Origin: Chromera velia
Lineage: Eukaryota; Sar; Chromeraceae
Reading direction: 5' to 3'
DNA length: 49,309 bases
Assembly (NCBI GenBank): GCA_018398765.1
Contig: JAHBMJ010003871.1
Span: forward strand, 1 to 49,309
In this document: positions 13,181 to 22,010 of the stretch, piece by piece
Position numbering within the stretch: position 1 is the stretch's first letter
How the letters are laid out: each line of letters starts with the position of its first letter
Translations under genes and position numbers: made by a program
The notes under the pieces: generated by a model
What the model was told of the DNA's origin: nothing
Databases searched by the model: none
The model's input: only the letters and a program-made list of their open reading frames with translations

Positions 13181-14247
13181 TGCGTATGTTTGTGTGTGTG
13201 TGTGTGTGTGTGTGCGTATGTATGTGTGTGTGGGTGTGTGTATGTGGGTGTGCAGCTTGAGAAAAAAATATGTGAGAAGGAAGACGACGCCTCGTGCACG
13301 GGGGAAAGCCTGTGGGTGGACGCTGGGAAGACCTACAAAGTCAGCACTGTTTGGTTCTCATAATCAGACGCCTGTAAATTCTCTGACGAGTCTTTTCTCT
13401 CTGCTTCCCCCATTTGTCTTGTCCCTCCTCGATTCGTCCTTGCAGTTTATCCCTTTTCTGCTTCACGATAGTCTTTCGCTCGATCCTGTGTCTGTACTCT
13501 CATCATGCTTTCTTTCATCTCCCTCCGTGTGCGTTTGCAGTTTGCAGCAGAAAAAATGACGGTCAGCGGCAGGCAGTCAGAAGAAGGAACCAGAAAGCTG
13601 ATTCCATTCATCCGACATCCACGATGCGCAGAGCAGATGTACTTAGAGACATTTCAGTTTAGCTTTGAAAAAAAAAGGCAGAATCTGACTGCACATTCAC
13701 ATGTAGACGTCACAATTAAACGATTGGATAACTGAAGGAAACACAGCATCGATCGACGAACCCAATCCACGAGGAGCTACTAGGATCTCACAATGGATGT
13801 AGGTTTCCACCAGATGAGTGAGGCTTTGGAAGGATCGAGAAGAGAGACCGTGAGCCGAGAACGTGAAGACGCAAAACAAGAGGGAACTGGAGAGAGAGAA
13901 GGAAGTTTCTCGAGAGCGAGAACTGGTGATGTCGAGAAGGAGGATTGATCCGAGTTTGAGAAGGTATCATTGTCTCATCCCGATTTCTCTTGTTTTCTTC
14001 TTTCCCTACTGTGTTGTGAGCTGCAGAAAGAGCACAGAGCGGTCAGTCGTCCGACCAATTGATGATTCGAGATGCTCGCCGGTCATTCATGAAGCCCTTG
14101 GATGTCTCGCAAGTGAAGGATGAACAAAGTCTGATTTTAGTGACCAGGTCTTGGCATGGGGTATTCTTCGTGTTGTAGTTGCGTACTGTTTGCTTCTGAT
14201 CCATTTTTCTTCCTGCTTTCAAATTCATGTCCACTCCCTTCGCGTGC

Positions 14248-14283
<36 letters not shown>

Positions 14284-15594
14284 GTGTGTGGGTAGAAATA
14301 TTCCCTGGCTGGCTGACATGCGCGCAGATATACGAATGCCATTTCGTCTGAGAAGAAGATTAGGAGAGCAGAGAAGATGCCCAGACGGCTGGAAGACATG
14401 CAGCCAAGAATGCACATGAGAAGTGGTTCCCGATGAGAGTATCACGCTATAAAATAAACGCAAACACAATTCACCTTTCCCTCCGAGGATCTGTCTAGAG
14501 AATGCGAGTGAGTATTCACTTCTTTCCTTCCCCTTCTGTTCGCTGCTGCGCCTGCCGCGCATGACATCAAACTTCGTCTGAAACATGCAGTGCAAGGTCA
14601 GTTTCAACAGGTAGCATTGCACGGTTTTGAGGTGTCAAGGACTCCGAGGAGGGGGGAGTGAAAGACGCGTCTCGTTGGTCTGAATTGCCGCCAAAAGCTC
14701 TTTCTTTGTTGCCTTCGAGTAGTTAAATAGAAAAAATGTTGCATCTCTCCCCACCCTCGACTGCATGCATGTCTGTCTGCTGATTACGTGTTGTTTCATA
14801 TTTGCCTGCCTGCTGGGTTGAGCCAATGAAGTGACGTGAACCTTTGTGACAACGCGCATATTTGCAGGCGTCGTCACGGGTGCGTGTGTCAGTCCGTTTA
14901 TCGTTGTAGTCTTCTCTTTAGGTACAGTCCGTTTCATTCCCTCTTCTTGACTCGTCCGTTCTTTCTTGATGCCCCTGTCTTAGTAGCCTGACCTTCTCTC
15001 CGATCCACATTTGCACAGAGTTAGGCGGAAAAGTGGTCTTTCACCGTTGGGTGTCGGATCTCTCCCAAGTTGAACATGCAGCTGCGATGCCTTTGCACTT
15101 AATTCTCCTTGACATCGTGCTGTCTATTTGAAGCTTCTATTTTTCGTGTTTGACGGGAAGGCATACAGACATCATTGTGCCCACGCATTTCAGTCCTGAA
15201 TCTTTGACAGAGGGATAATGCCTCTCAGCTCGCCTGGAACCGAAGAGAGAGTGGGTGCGTTCTACTTTCGTCAGTGCTGTGCATATGGGAAGGGTTTGCC
15301 CCCCCCCCTCTTCTTTGTGCGTGCATGCATTCTGTTTGAGCACCGTGCCCTTCTCCTCGCATAATTAATTGCTTCTCCTCATGCATGGTGAAACGTGTCT
15401 GCAGAATCAGGGTGAAGGAGTGGTCAGTGCTGACATAAATGCGAACGCACAGGGAAAGGAGAGGAGGCAAAAATGGCGAACTTAGATTTTTCTGTCCCTA
15501 CGGTTCTTTCGTAATCACCTGCTGACTTTCTCCAAGAATTTGATTTCGGATTCGCCGATGCATCTACTTTCCACTGCACTGAGCTCCACACACA

Positions 15595-15634
<40 letters not shown>

Positions 15635-15889
15635 CACGCCTACCCGCCCGTATTTTCCTCATCTGATCGTTCATTCACTTTGCGCGTTTTCTTTCACGTA
15701 CACTTTTTTCCCCCCTGTGGTGTCGTCTGTATGCGTTTTGTAATTGCAGCAAACAATCAGCAAGGGAGTCCAACAGGTCAGACAGAGAGAGAGAAAGGGA
15801 GTTGGAGAATGAGATGGCTCGCGCAAATTGCTGTACGCACACACACAGACACACACACATACATATACACACACACATATATGTGTATG

Positions 15890-15934
<45 letters not shown>

Positions 15935-18236
15935 CACCACACAGACAGGAGCGGGGGGGCGAAAGAGAAAGTTACGGCTCGGTGTAGGCCTGCATGTGTT
16001 CACGAGAAAGTAAGTGCATTCGATTGTCTGTCCAATAGACTGAATGGTCGTCAAAAGATGCTTTTTGCGTACCATGAAATGCTCTCACCTGTATGTTTGG
16101 ATGCACCCACGCAGCTTCTTTACTGCGGGACAAGGTATAAGGGGTACACGACGAAGAGCAAAGGGTCAATAGTCAGCCAGCTGCTCGACGCTGCTTCTGA
16201 TTCGAAGTTCGCGATTTCGTCAGTCCGAATATTTTTGAGGATAGACATTGGGACTCTTTTTGGTCCATTTTTGGTTGTGATAAGCATCGTCACTGCGAGT
16301 TTATCTTTCTGGCCTGATAATTAACCGTTTGATCGTCTCTTGTGTATTTTCAGAGGACTCAAATAAAAAATCAAAAACAAACGTTGAACAATTTGATCCC
16401 TGCCCGTCAGTCAGATGGAAGTTTCGGGAAGAAATCTTGGAAAAGAGGGTGCGCGTTCGTTTGATCTGTGTCCTGGGGGCTGGCTGGCTTATTCATTCAA
16501 AATCCAATGCATGCAACACACGGACTGTCATGACGGAATGCGAAACTTCTGCATCATTTCTAGACACCCTATGCAGGCGTCGTCCAACTGCAAACGCATT
16601 TTGTGGCCTTTTCCCCCAACAAACCGATACTCTCTGTGACTAAAGTGCACTTTTTTCATTTGAGAATCATGCGAATGCACTCGGCAATCTTCAGCCGCAC
16701 TTTCTCTTTCTCATGCACGGATCTCTTCCAAGACCTTCGACTCCCCCCTTAGTCGGGTGTGCCCGGCCGCCTCTCTCCATACGCACTCACTGATTCAGTT
16801 TGTAAAGACCTCGCGCACTCAAATTCATGTTCCATATACATCCCGTGAGACGAGATGCGCTCAGCTCGAGGTGCAAAACTGTCGACATAGAAAGATTTGT
16901 TGTGTGAATAAACGTTGATGGCATTGATCCACCAGAACTGCAAGTCATCCACAAGAGAGTGCTATGCTATACCAGCCTTCCCCCGCACAGTAGCCTCCTC
17001 TGTTGACCTTCCCTGATCTCCTCTCTGCCCCCTTCCTTCCCTTCAGGTTTGCTCTTCCCGCGGTTGATGCTCCCCGAGAGTGGAATAAGAAAAATTGCAA
17101 AACGGAGTCCAAGACACAGAGAGACAAACGCGAGTGGACGAAGTACCTGAGCTTGTTCCTGGCACTTGAAAAGTAAGTGCATGGGGGGGTTGACTGTGGG
17201 CGATAGCAAGTTCTCGTAACGAGTGAATCGTAGAATTGAAGTCAGTGAGGCAGTGAGTTACTGATTGAGTGGTTGAGCAGTGAGAAGGAGATGTCCTTTA
17301 ATCATTCACTCCCGAGGCCGTGCGGACGTTTCCTCTTCTTCGTAGAGTGCATGTCTGTTCCCTCTTCGAGAAAACATGCGGCCGAAGAGAAGACCATCTC
17401 GTTGGCTTTCTTGTGGAAAGCACCTCCCTTTGCTGATGCATGAATCCATCAGCCTCATTCATTGAAGGCAGGAAAATATGAGTGGAGTTTCATGTACGGT
17501 CAACCGTCATGTATCAACGGGCGACTGGAATCTCTCCCCAGCTTCTTCGTTTAGTTTTTATCCGCCAGTGAGTGCATATAATTAATCGGGTCATTAACTG
17601 CCCGCCATCTGAAAGTCAAGCTCCCTTTCCCCCCCCATTTATTGCTGTTGTATGAGTCACGCACAGCACAGACAAGATCAAGGTCACTTCATTAAGACAA
17701 GATGAAGGAATTTTCCTGAAGGAATCTTCAATGAACTTCATTGCCCGTCCGACTTTTTTTGTACTCAAATCTACGCGCTTGAACGTACAGAAACGAATAG
17801 ATTTCTCACGTATTGATGCATCATGCTTCTTGATTCCCTTGGCAGATTGACCTTCGACGCACCTGACCAGGACAAGCTGGACGAGTTCTGCAGCGCCAAA
17901 TACTCGAAGGCCTTGGACGAATGCGGGGGTGGAGGCCCCGTGAAACTGGTTGAAATGGCCTATGCAGAGAACGAGGGGGAGAGATGGAATGTTGATGAGG
18001 CGAAAAAGAAGGTTGACCTCTACTATGCTTCTTTGATGACACCCGAGGGTAAGAAGACGACGGCTGAGAACAACATCAACCAGGAAGAAAACCCCTTCTG
18101 TCGAGCTTACCCGACAGTAGCAACTACCGGGCAGGAATCCAACAAGGCTTGCAACGTAGCCAAGAGCAGGCTCGACAACAAGAGCTGGGAAAAAAGGTTC
18201 AAAACAGTATACGAAGGCACAAAGAACAAGAAGTAG
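4372..18236 (+). CDS. Secreted coiled-coil protein encoded by many microexons
   Basis: Starts at the ATG at 4372 with a signal peptide (MKHRHCF, Leu-rich core, DVTG). Exon 1 (4372-5316) encodes [23 protein letters not shown] glycosylation sites, a coiled coil with regularly spaced Cys ([21 protein letters not shown]) and CPQCPDC. About 30 further exons follow to a TAG at 18236, most of 6-27 nt, nearly all phase 0, with TGCAG-type acceptors. The product is about 800 aa, acidic and Lys/Glu-rich. Individual microexons are supported by splice signals, phase and repetition, not by homology to a known family. The path between 15776 and 17047 is uncertain. Genes of similar build (secreted, many symmetric microexons) are known as MEG genes in schistosomes, an analogy of architecture only. 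Function unknown; probably a secreted or surface structural protein. Confidence 0.72.
5184..5316 (+). other. Intron-free copy of the repeat cassette inside exon 1
   Basis: The end of exon 1 encodes [34 protein letters not shown] and finally STCA in one uninterrupted exon. Downstream cassettes encode the same order (DPR module ending in WK, EAF-type heptad, second helix segment, Cys tetrapeptide) on separate exons. The positions where the later introns fall match the junctions between these blocks. Donor GTCAG at 5317. Confidence 0.7.
5551..6629 (+). other. Exon cassette 2 (87, 21, 24, 12 nt)
   Basis: Exons 5551-5637 (29 codons, contains [14 protein letters not shown] and ends CWK), 5977-5997 (EAFERAK), 6265-6288 (GELEKIAK) and 6618-6629 (TPCK). 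All are phase 0 and bounded by CAG acceptors, with GTCAG, GTTGG, GTCGG and GTCCG donors. The order matches the end of exon 1. Confidence 0.68.
7043..8092 (+). other. Exon cassette 3 (87, 21, 27 nt)
   Basis: Exons 7043-7129 (29 codons, [16 protein letters not shown] and ending WK), 7666-7686 (DAFKRLT) and 8066-8092 (KEFDEALSS). The first has the same 87-nt length as in cassette 2. I could not find the expected 12-nt Cys exon before the next cassette. The intron after 8092 starts GTCAG and soon enters a (CCTG)n array. Confidence 0.68.
8105..8139 (+). repeat. (CCTG)n tetranucleotide array
   Basis: Tandem CCTG units 12 bp after a GTCAG donor. Similar arrays lie on the other strand in the calpain gene. 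Confidence 0.85.
8501..9642 (+). other. Exon cassette 4 (72, 21, 24, 12 nt)
   Basis: Exons 8501-8572 ([17 protein letters not shown], ends LLK), 8903-8923 (EAYDRLK), 9273-9296 (KAYERLAE) and 9631-9642 (ESCD). All four donors are GTCAG and all four exons are whole codons. The four-part order is complete and parallels cassette 2. Confidence 0.72.
10054..10870 (+). other. Exon cassette 5 (75, 21, 12 nt)
   Basis: Exons 10054-10128 ([14 protein letters not shown], ends MK), 10581-10601 (EAMRALK) and 10859-10870 (EYCM). [10 protein letters not shown] is close to [10 protein letters not shown] in exon 1. The second-helix exon was not found here. Donors are GTCAG, GTAAG and GTAAA. Confidence 0.65.
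10818..10931 (+). repeat. 41-bp direct duplication of an intron 3' end
   Basis: 10818-10858 and 10891-10931 are identical except for one base (GCATACAG versus GCATGCAG). The first copy ends at the acceptor of the 12-nt EYCM exon. The second copy ends at a further CAG followed by GTTGAGTCTTGC, with no donor after it. The unit therefore duplicates a polypyrimidine tract plus acceptor. Confidence 0.85.
11212..12772 (+). other. Run of six single-heptad 21-nt exons
   Basis: Exons 11212-11232 (QALRDIY), 11559-11579 (DEHKKNK), 11855-11875 (TKLKTAQ), 12092-12112 (DSLAKAQ), 12364-12384 (QLKDEAE) and 12752-12772 (KTLRECE). Each is exactly seven codons, phase 0, preceded by a pyrimidine-rich tract and CAG. 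Introns are about 215-370 bp. Joined, they read as a charged helix with a seven-residue period fixed by exon length. Confidence 0.68.
11588..11620 (+). repeat. (GA)n microsatellite
   Basis: Starts a few bases after the donor of the 11559-11579 exon, inside the intron. Confidence 0.9.
13119..13250 (+). repeat. TG/TGCG microsatellite abutting an acceptor
   Basis: About 130 bp of TG, TGCG and TGTA units end at GTGCAG, the acceptor of the 13256-13339 exon. The tract takes the place of the usual polypyrimidine tract. Confidence 0.85.
14252..14280 (+). repeat. (CT)n microsatellite
   Basis: Uninterrupted CT tract inside an intron of the microexon gene. Confidence 0.9.
15591..15930 (+). repeat. (CA)n and (TA)n microsatellites
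   Basis: CA tract at about 15591-15628, further CA units at 15838-15875 and a TA tract at about 15894-15929. All lie in introns flanking the 15750-15776 exon. Confidence 0.9.
16115..16602 (+). other. Ambiguous exon block linking microexons to the C-terminal exons
   Basis: Two phase-consistent paths exist. Path A: 16115-16171 (57 nt, [19 protein letters not shown]), then 16354-16448 read in phase 0, joining the exon at 17047 in phase 2. Path B: 16354-16448 read one base later ([20 protein letters not shown]), then a 26-nt exon 16577-16602 (ASSNCKRIL), joining 17047. Path B needs a preceding exon ending in phase 1, which I did not find. Path B's protein looks more like the rest of the gene. 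Confidence 0.4.
17047..18236 (+). other. C-terminal exons of the microexon gene
   Basis: Exon 17047-17172 ([17 protein letters not shown] ... LFLALEK, phase 2 to phase 2, donor GTAAG) joins 17846-18236 ([20 protein letters not shown] ... ending NKK and TAG) in the right phase. The last exon is 130 codons and Cys-containing, with Cys in [19 protein letters not shown] and KACNVA. It looks like a compact disulphide-bonded domain. No family recognised. Confidence 0.75.
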
Positions 18237-18874
18237 AGCACCTGCATGGGGGAATCTTGCAGCTCGAGATCGTTTTAAATGATCAAACAACACTCAGAAA
18301 GACCAACATCTCGGAATGCAGACTAACTTTGCATAATCTACACCTCTCACTCTGCTTCTGCGAGTGAATGAACCTCTGTAGACGTTCAAGTAGAAAGATG
18401 TAAAAAAAAAGTGAGCGAATTACGTTGAAAAGCATTTAAGCCAGATACTGTAGCATGATTTCAGTCTAATACACTCTAACTTTAAAATAAGACTCTTGAT
18501 GATTAAACAATACAAGGAAAGAAATGTGTTTTTCTTGTTTATAACTCCAACTAGAACTCTAAGAATCTTAATTTCAAATGATGACAAACAATTAGAAATA
18601 GAAACTTAAAGTGCTTGGAGCTCGAGTTTGATTTGAATGACAGATTTAAAAGATTAAAAGCCTGAATTATTATTTTGTATATACAGTTTTGGATTCACTT
18701 TCAAAAACATTCGATTAAGATGATACTGATAATGATGAGAAGGTGTACTAAAACCGGTATAGCCATTGTATACTAATAGCGAAGAGCACTAAGAAGAGCA
18801 GTCTATGTTCATGCAAAAAACATACAAAAACATCTCACTCATACCTTAGATGATACCTAAGCCTAGACCTAGGT
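18237..18874. other. AT-rich 3' flank
   Basis: Base composition shifts sharply to AT after the stop codon at 18236. No coding exon is visible. Several A-rich hexamers (e.g. TAAAATAAG near 18482) could act in 3'-end formation, but none stands out. Confidence 0.5.
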
Positions 18875-19270
18875 TTAGACCTACCACCTGTGGAAAAATT
18901 ATTTCACCCTTCTTGCTAGCCCTAACTCTTCAACTACTTATGATATAAAGCTGATATTCAAAGAAAATTTTACAATAACTAGAAACTATTTTTTCATGAT
19001 ATACAGATAGTTTTGGGATAATTCAATAATGCTATATCAAAGATTATATTTTTCAAAAAAGTTGGAAAAAAATTGAATTTCAAAACTCACATATTTTTTA
19101 TAGTTTTTTACCTTTATAGTCTACTGACTCTATGAATTTTAAAAATTAAGGATTTTAGACCCCGCACTCTGCAACTAAGTAGATAACATTTTTGGGGACT
19201 AAATTTAGAACATGCTAGAATTTTTGGCGATTTTTTTCATCAACAATTTTTCCACAGGCGGTAAGCCTAG
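18875..19270. mobile_element. Short terminal-inverted-repeat element (MITE-like)
   Basis: The left end (18875-18900, CCACCTGTGGAAAAATT at its inner side) is the reverse complement, with few mismatches, of the right end (19245-19270, AATTTTTCCACAGGCGG). The interior, about 340 bp, is AT-rich and has no ORF. This is the layout of a non-autonomous DNA transposon. I did not identify a clear target-site duplication, so the outer limits are approximate. Confidence 0.5.
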
Positions 19271-19780
19271 AGGCTAGATCATAGCATTGAAAAGCTAGAG
19301 AAACACTTGCACTGGCAGAGAAGCGCTTTTTTTAGTTATTTCTTCATTCATCTGGTAATCTTTTTATCGATTGATTTTTTAGAATGGAAATTGTAACTTT
19401 TGATGTTGCAATACATTTTCACTCCCCCGGAATGACTTAGCTATATCGGTTATTGGTTCTTCACCTGTTTATCTATTATCACTATATATACTAATATATA
19501 TATTGTCACGAGCTAGTCGAGACATAGGCGCTAGACACAGAGTACAATCAAGCTAGAGAGCTAGAGTCCTAGAGGTTCTGTCTTACGCTGATTGATTTCA
19601 GAAGGCATAAAGGGTTTACAAGTTCAGATACGCAAGATATCGAAAACTCCAGATTCCAAGTCTATCTCCGTACTCCATTCACCATTTTAATCCTACCAAC
19701 TTCAACGACTCAGCTTCTAGCTTCATACTAGTTCCATGTAGACTGATTTCATGTGACAGGACAGACTGAAGCTACAGGAC
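19271..19780. other. Non-coding AT-rich region with CTAG-rich patch
   Basis: No exon is supported. 19500-19580 is rich in CTAG words. A 3'-ward shift to mixed composition precedes the duplicated segment. Confidence 0.4.
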
Positions 19781-20409
19781 ACCTATCGATGGAGGGCTGT
19801 GCCTGCCCATTGTCGTGCTTCGGTGCCTTGAAGTTATTTGTGTGTTCTTTTAGGACCTGCACCCAGGCGCAAAACGCATGAAGACCTTGAAGCAAAGCTT
19901 ATACATTCGCAGCTCTTCATAGACTGAAGGAACAAACATAATTCTAAGAACACAGAAATAAAATGCGCGGAAACTGAACGTCACTGGAACAGCTTGAAGC
20001 TGCATTCAGTCTGATGCAAAAAAGAAGAAAAATGATTGTCATTCGAGCAAAGAGCTTCCAAGTTCTAACCGAATACAGCTGCAGACCCAAACAATCAACC
20101 GGCAATGAAGTACAAACAAACACATGCTCCTTTTGGTATGGACTGAGAGGCTTTCAATGCATCGGTGTTTGACTTCATGCGACTGCAGTGACAGCCGAGG
20201 CTTTGTTACTTCACTCTTACATATTAAGTCATCGACTCTTCGATCACCGACCCACCTTCTTCGATTCGGCCGGCCCTGAGGAACTCGCTTGGGCAGTCCT
20301 GCATGCAACCGATGCATCACATACTAAAGAACAGAAGCCATGCAGCAGTGAACAGGTACAGTACACAGACAGAGAAGAGCGTGCAAGGAAGAAGAAAGAC
20401 AGAGCCAGA
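19781..20409 (+). repeat. Direct repeat, copy A
   Basis: About 630 bp that recurs at 20870-21489 with a few percent substitutions and small indels. Contains a candidate terminal exon (19854-19922, after TTCTTTTAG, ending RSSS and TAG) followed by AATAAA at 19957-19962, and a candidate exon 20189-20355 between GACTGCAG and GTACAG. Whether either is expressed cannot be told from sequence. Confidence 0.85.
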
Positions 20410-20869
20410 GGGTTCCCGCTTCACATGGCCCTTACAAATCCCCAAGGCGATGCGTCCAACACACGTATCGGGGGCCGTGGCTGCCTTGTTACCATCAGCG
20501 CTCAGCCAAAGATTGACTGATCGCTCGGTCGATCGGCACCTCCAAGTGACTGCTTGATTCACTCTTCTCTTCGCCAACTGAATCACAAAGGAAAGACCAA
20601 CCCATCGGAAACAAACATGCTTGTGGATTGCTCTAGCGTTACGCAGCGGCTTCAAGCTCAAGGGGACCGCAAACAGCAAGCCTATGTCATAGACACCAAG
20701 CATGCATTCGCTGATACCATGTGAGGCAGTTACTAAAAGCGAAAATAACTCAACTCGCACTCGCCGACCAACAAGACCTCCGTAGTGGGCAACCTGAACC
20801 CTCAGGCTGTTTGTCTGTCTGTCTGCAACTCCTGCACGTGAAAAGCCTTACTCAGTGGGTCATTGACCC

Positions 20870-21489
20870 ACCTGTCGATAGAGGGCTGTGCCTGCCCATT
20901 GTTGTGTTGCGGTGCCTTCTTTGTGTGTTCTTTTAGAACCTGCACCAAGGCGCAAAACGCATGAAGACGTTGAAGCAAAGCTCATACATTCGCAGCTCTT
21001 CATAGACTAAAGGAACAAACATAATTCTAAGAACACAGAAATAAAATGCGCAGAAACTGAACGTCACTGGAACAGCTTGAAGCTGCATTCAGTCTGATGT
21101 AAAAAAGAAGAAAAATGATTGTCATTCGAGCAAAGAGCTTCCAAGTTCCAACCAAATACAGCTGCAGACCCAAACAATCAACCGGCAATGAAGTGCAAAC
21201 AAAAACATGCTCCTTTTGGTATAGACTGAGAGGCTTTTAATGCATCGGTGTTTGACTTCATGCGACTGCAGTGACAGCCGAGGCTTTGTTACTTCACTCT
21301 TACATAAGTCATCGACTCTTCGATCACCGACCCACCTTCTTCGATTTGGCCGGCCCTGAGGAACTCACTTGGGCAGTCCTGCATGCAACCGATGCATCAC
21401 ATGTCAAAGAACAGAAGCCATGCAGCAGTGAACAGGTACAGTACACAGACAGAGAAGAGCGTGCAAAGAAGAAGAAAGACAGACCAGAA
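20870..21489 (+). repeat. Direct repeat, copy B
   Basis: Second copy of the segment at 19781-20409, offset 1080-1089 bp. The candidate terminal exon (20937-21005) and its AATAAA (21040-21045) are kept. The second candidate exon (21272-21435) differs by an in-frame 3-nt deletion (HSYILSH versus HSYISH) and several amino-acid changes. The roughly 460 bp between the copies shows no recognised gene. Confidence 0.85.
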
Positions 21490-22010
21490 AGTCTATAAAA
21501 GTCTATGGCTCTTTCTTGGATTGGTGGAGACACACACACACACACACACAGAGACAGACAGACAGACAAACAGACCATATGTTTCTCCTTCTCCCTTCTT
21601 TTCTTCATGTATACAGCAGACAATTTGTTCTTCTTTTTTCTTTCTTTCTTCTTTTTGTTTCACACATCAAGACAGACAGGCGCGAACACAGGATGTAAAT
21701 CGGAAGAAAGGCGGATGATGGAAGGAAGACAGCGGGAAAAGGGGGTTAGAGGAAAAAATGAAATACAAAGAGGGAGAGAGAGAGAGAGAGAGGAGAAAGA
21801 AAGAGAGAGAAGAATCCTAGAAGAAACAAAATGAAGAAAGAATTACTTTGACCTGAAGCTCATGCACCGTCAAAGTCGGTGAAAGAAGAATAAGGTCGAA
21901 AGTCTATCGGTCCATCCATCTCTCTATCTATCTATCTATCTATCTATGTACCTATCTATCTATGTACCTATCTATCTGTCTATGTATCTATCTGTCCTTC
22001 TGTCTGCCTG
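21490..22010. repeat. Simple-sequence-rich spacer
   Basis: Contains CA/GACA units (21530-21570), GA units (21770-21790) and an imperfect (TATC)n array with TGTACC interruptions (21921-21990). No coding exon seen. Confidence 0.7.

Larger units (their letters stand above)
12948..15776 (+). other. Second block of small exons, including 6- and 12-nt candidates
   Basis: Exons 12948-12959 (ALTK), 13256-13339 (28 codons, [18 protein letters not shown]), 13541-13561 (FAAEKMT), 14027-14041 (KEHRA), 14591-14596 (CK), 14868-14879 (ASSR), 15405-15422 (NQGEGV) and 15750-15776 (QTISKGVQQ). All are whole codons and nearly all have GTCAG donors. The 6- and 12-nt members are least certain because such short matches can occur by chance. 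The 84-nt exon follows a long TG microsatellite directly. Confidence 0.5.

Noticed and set aside
13027-13363. Long frames rich in Val-Cys or Thr-His over the TG repeat
   Set aside because: They are translations of a microsatellite in several frames on both strands. The true exon here is 13256-13339.
14326-14337. IYEC-like tetrapeptide after a GCGCAG acceptor
   Set aside because: No GT donor follows, so it cannot be an exon of the expected type.
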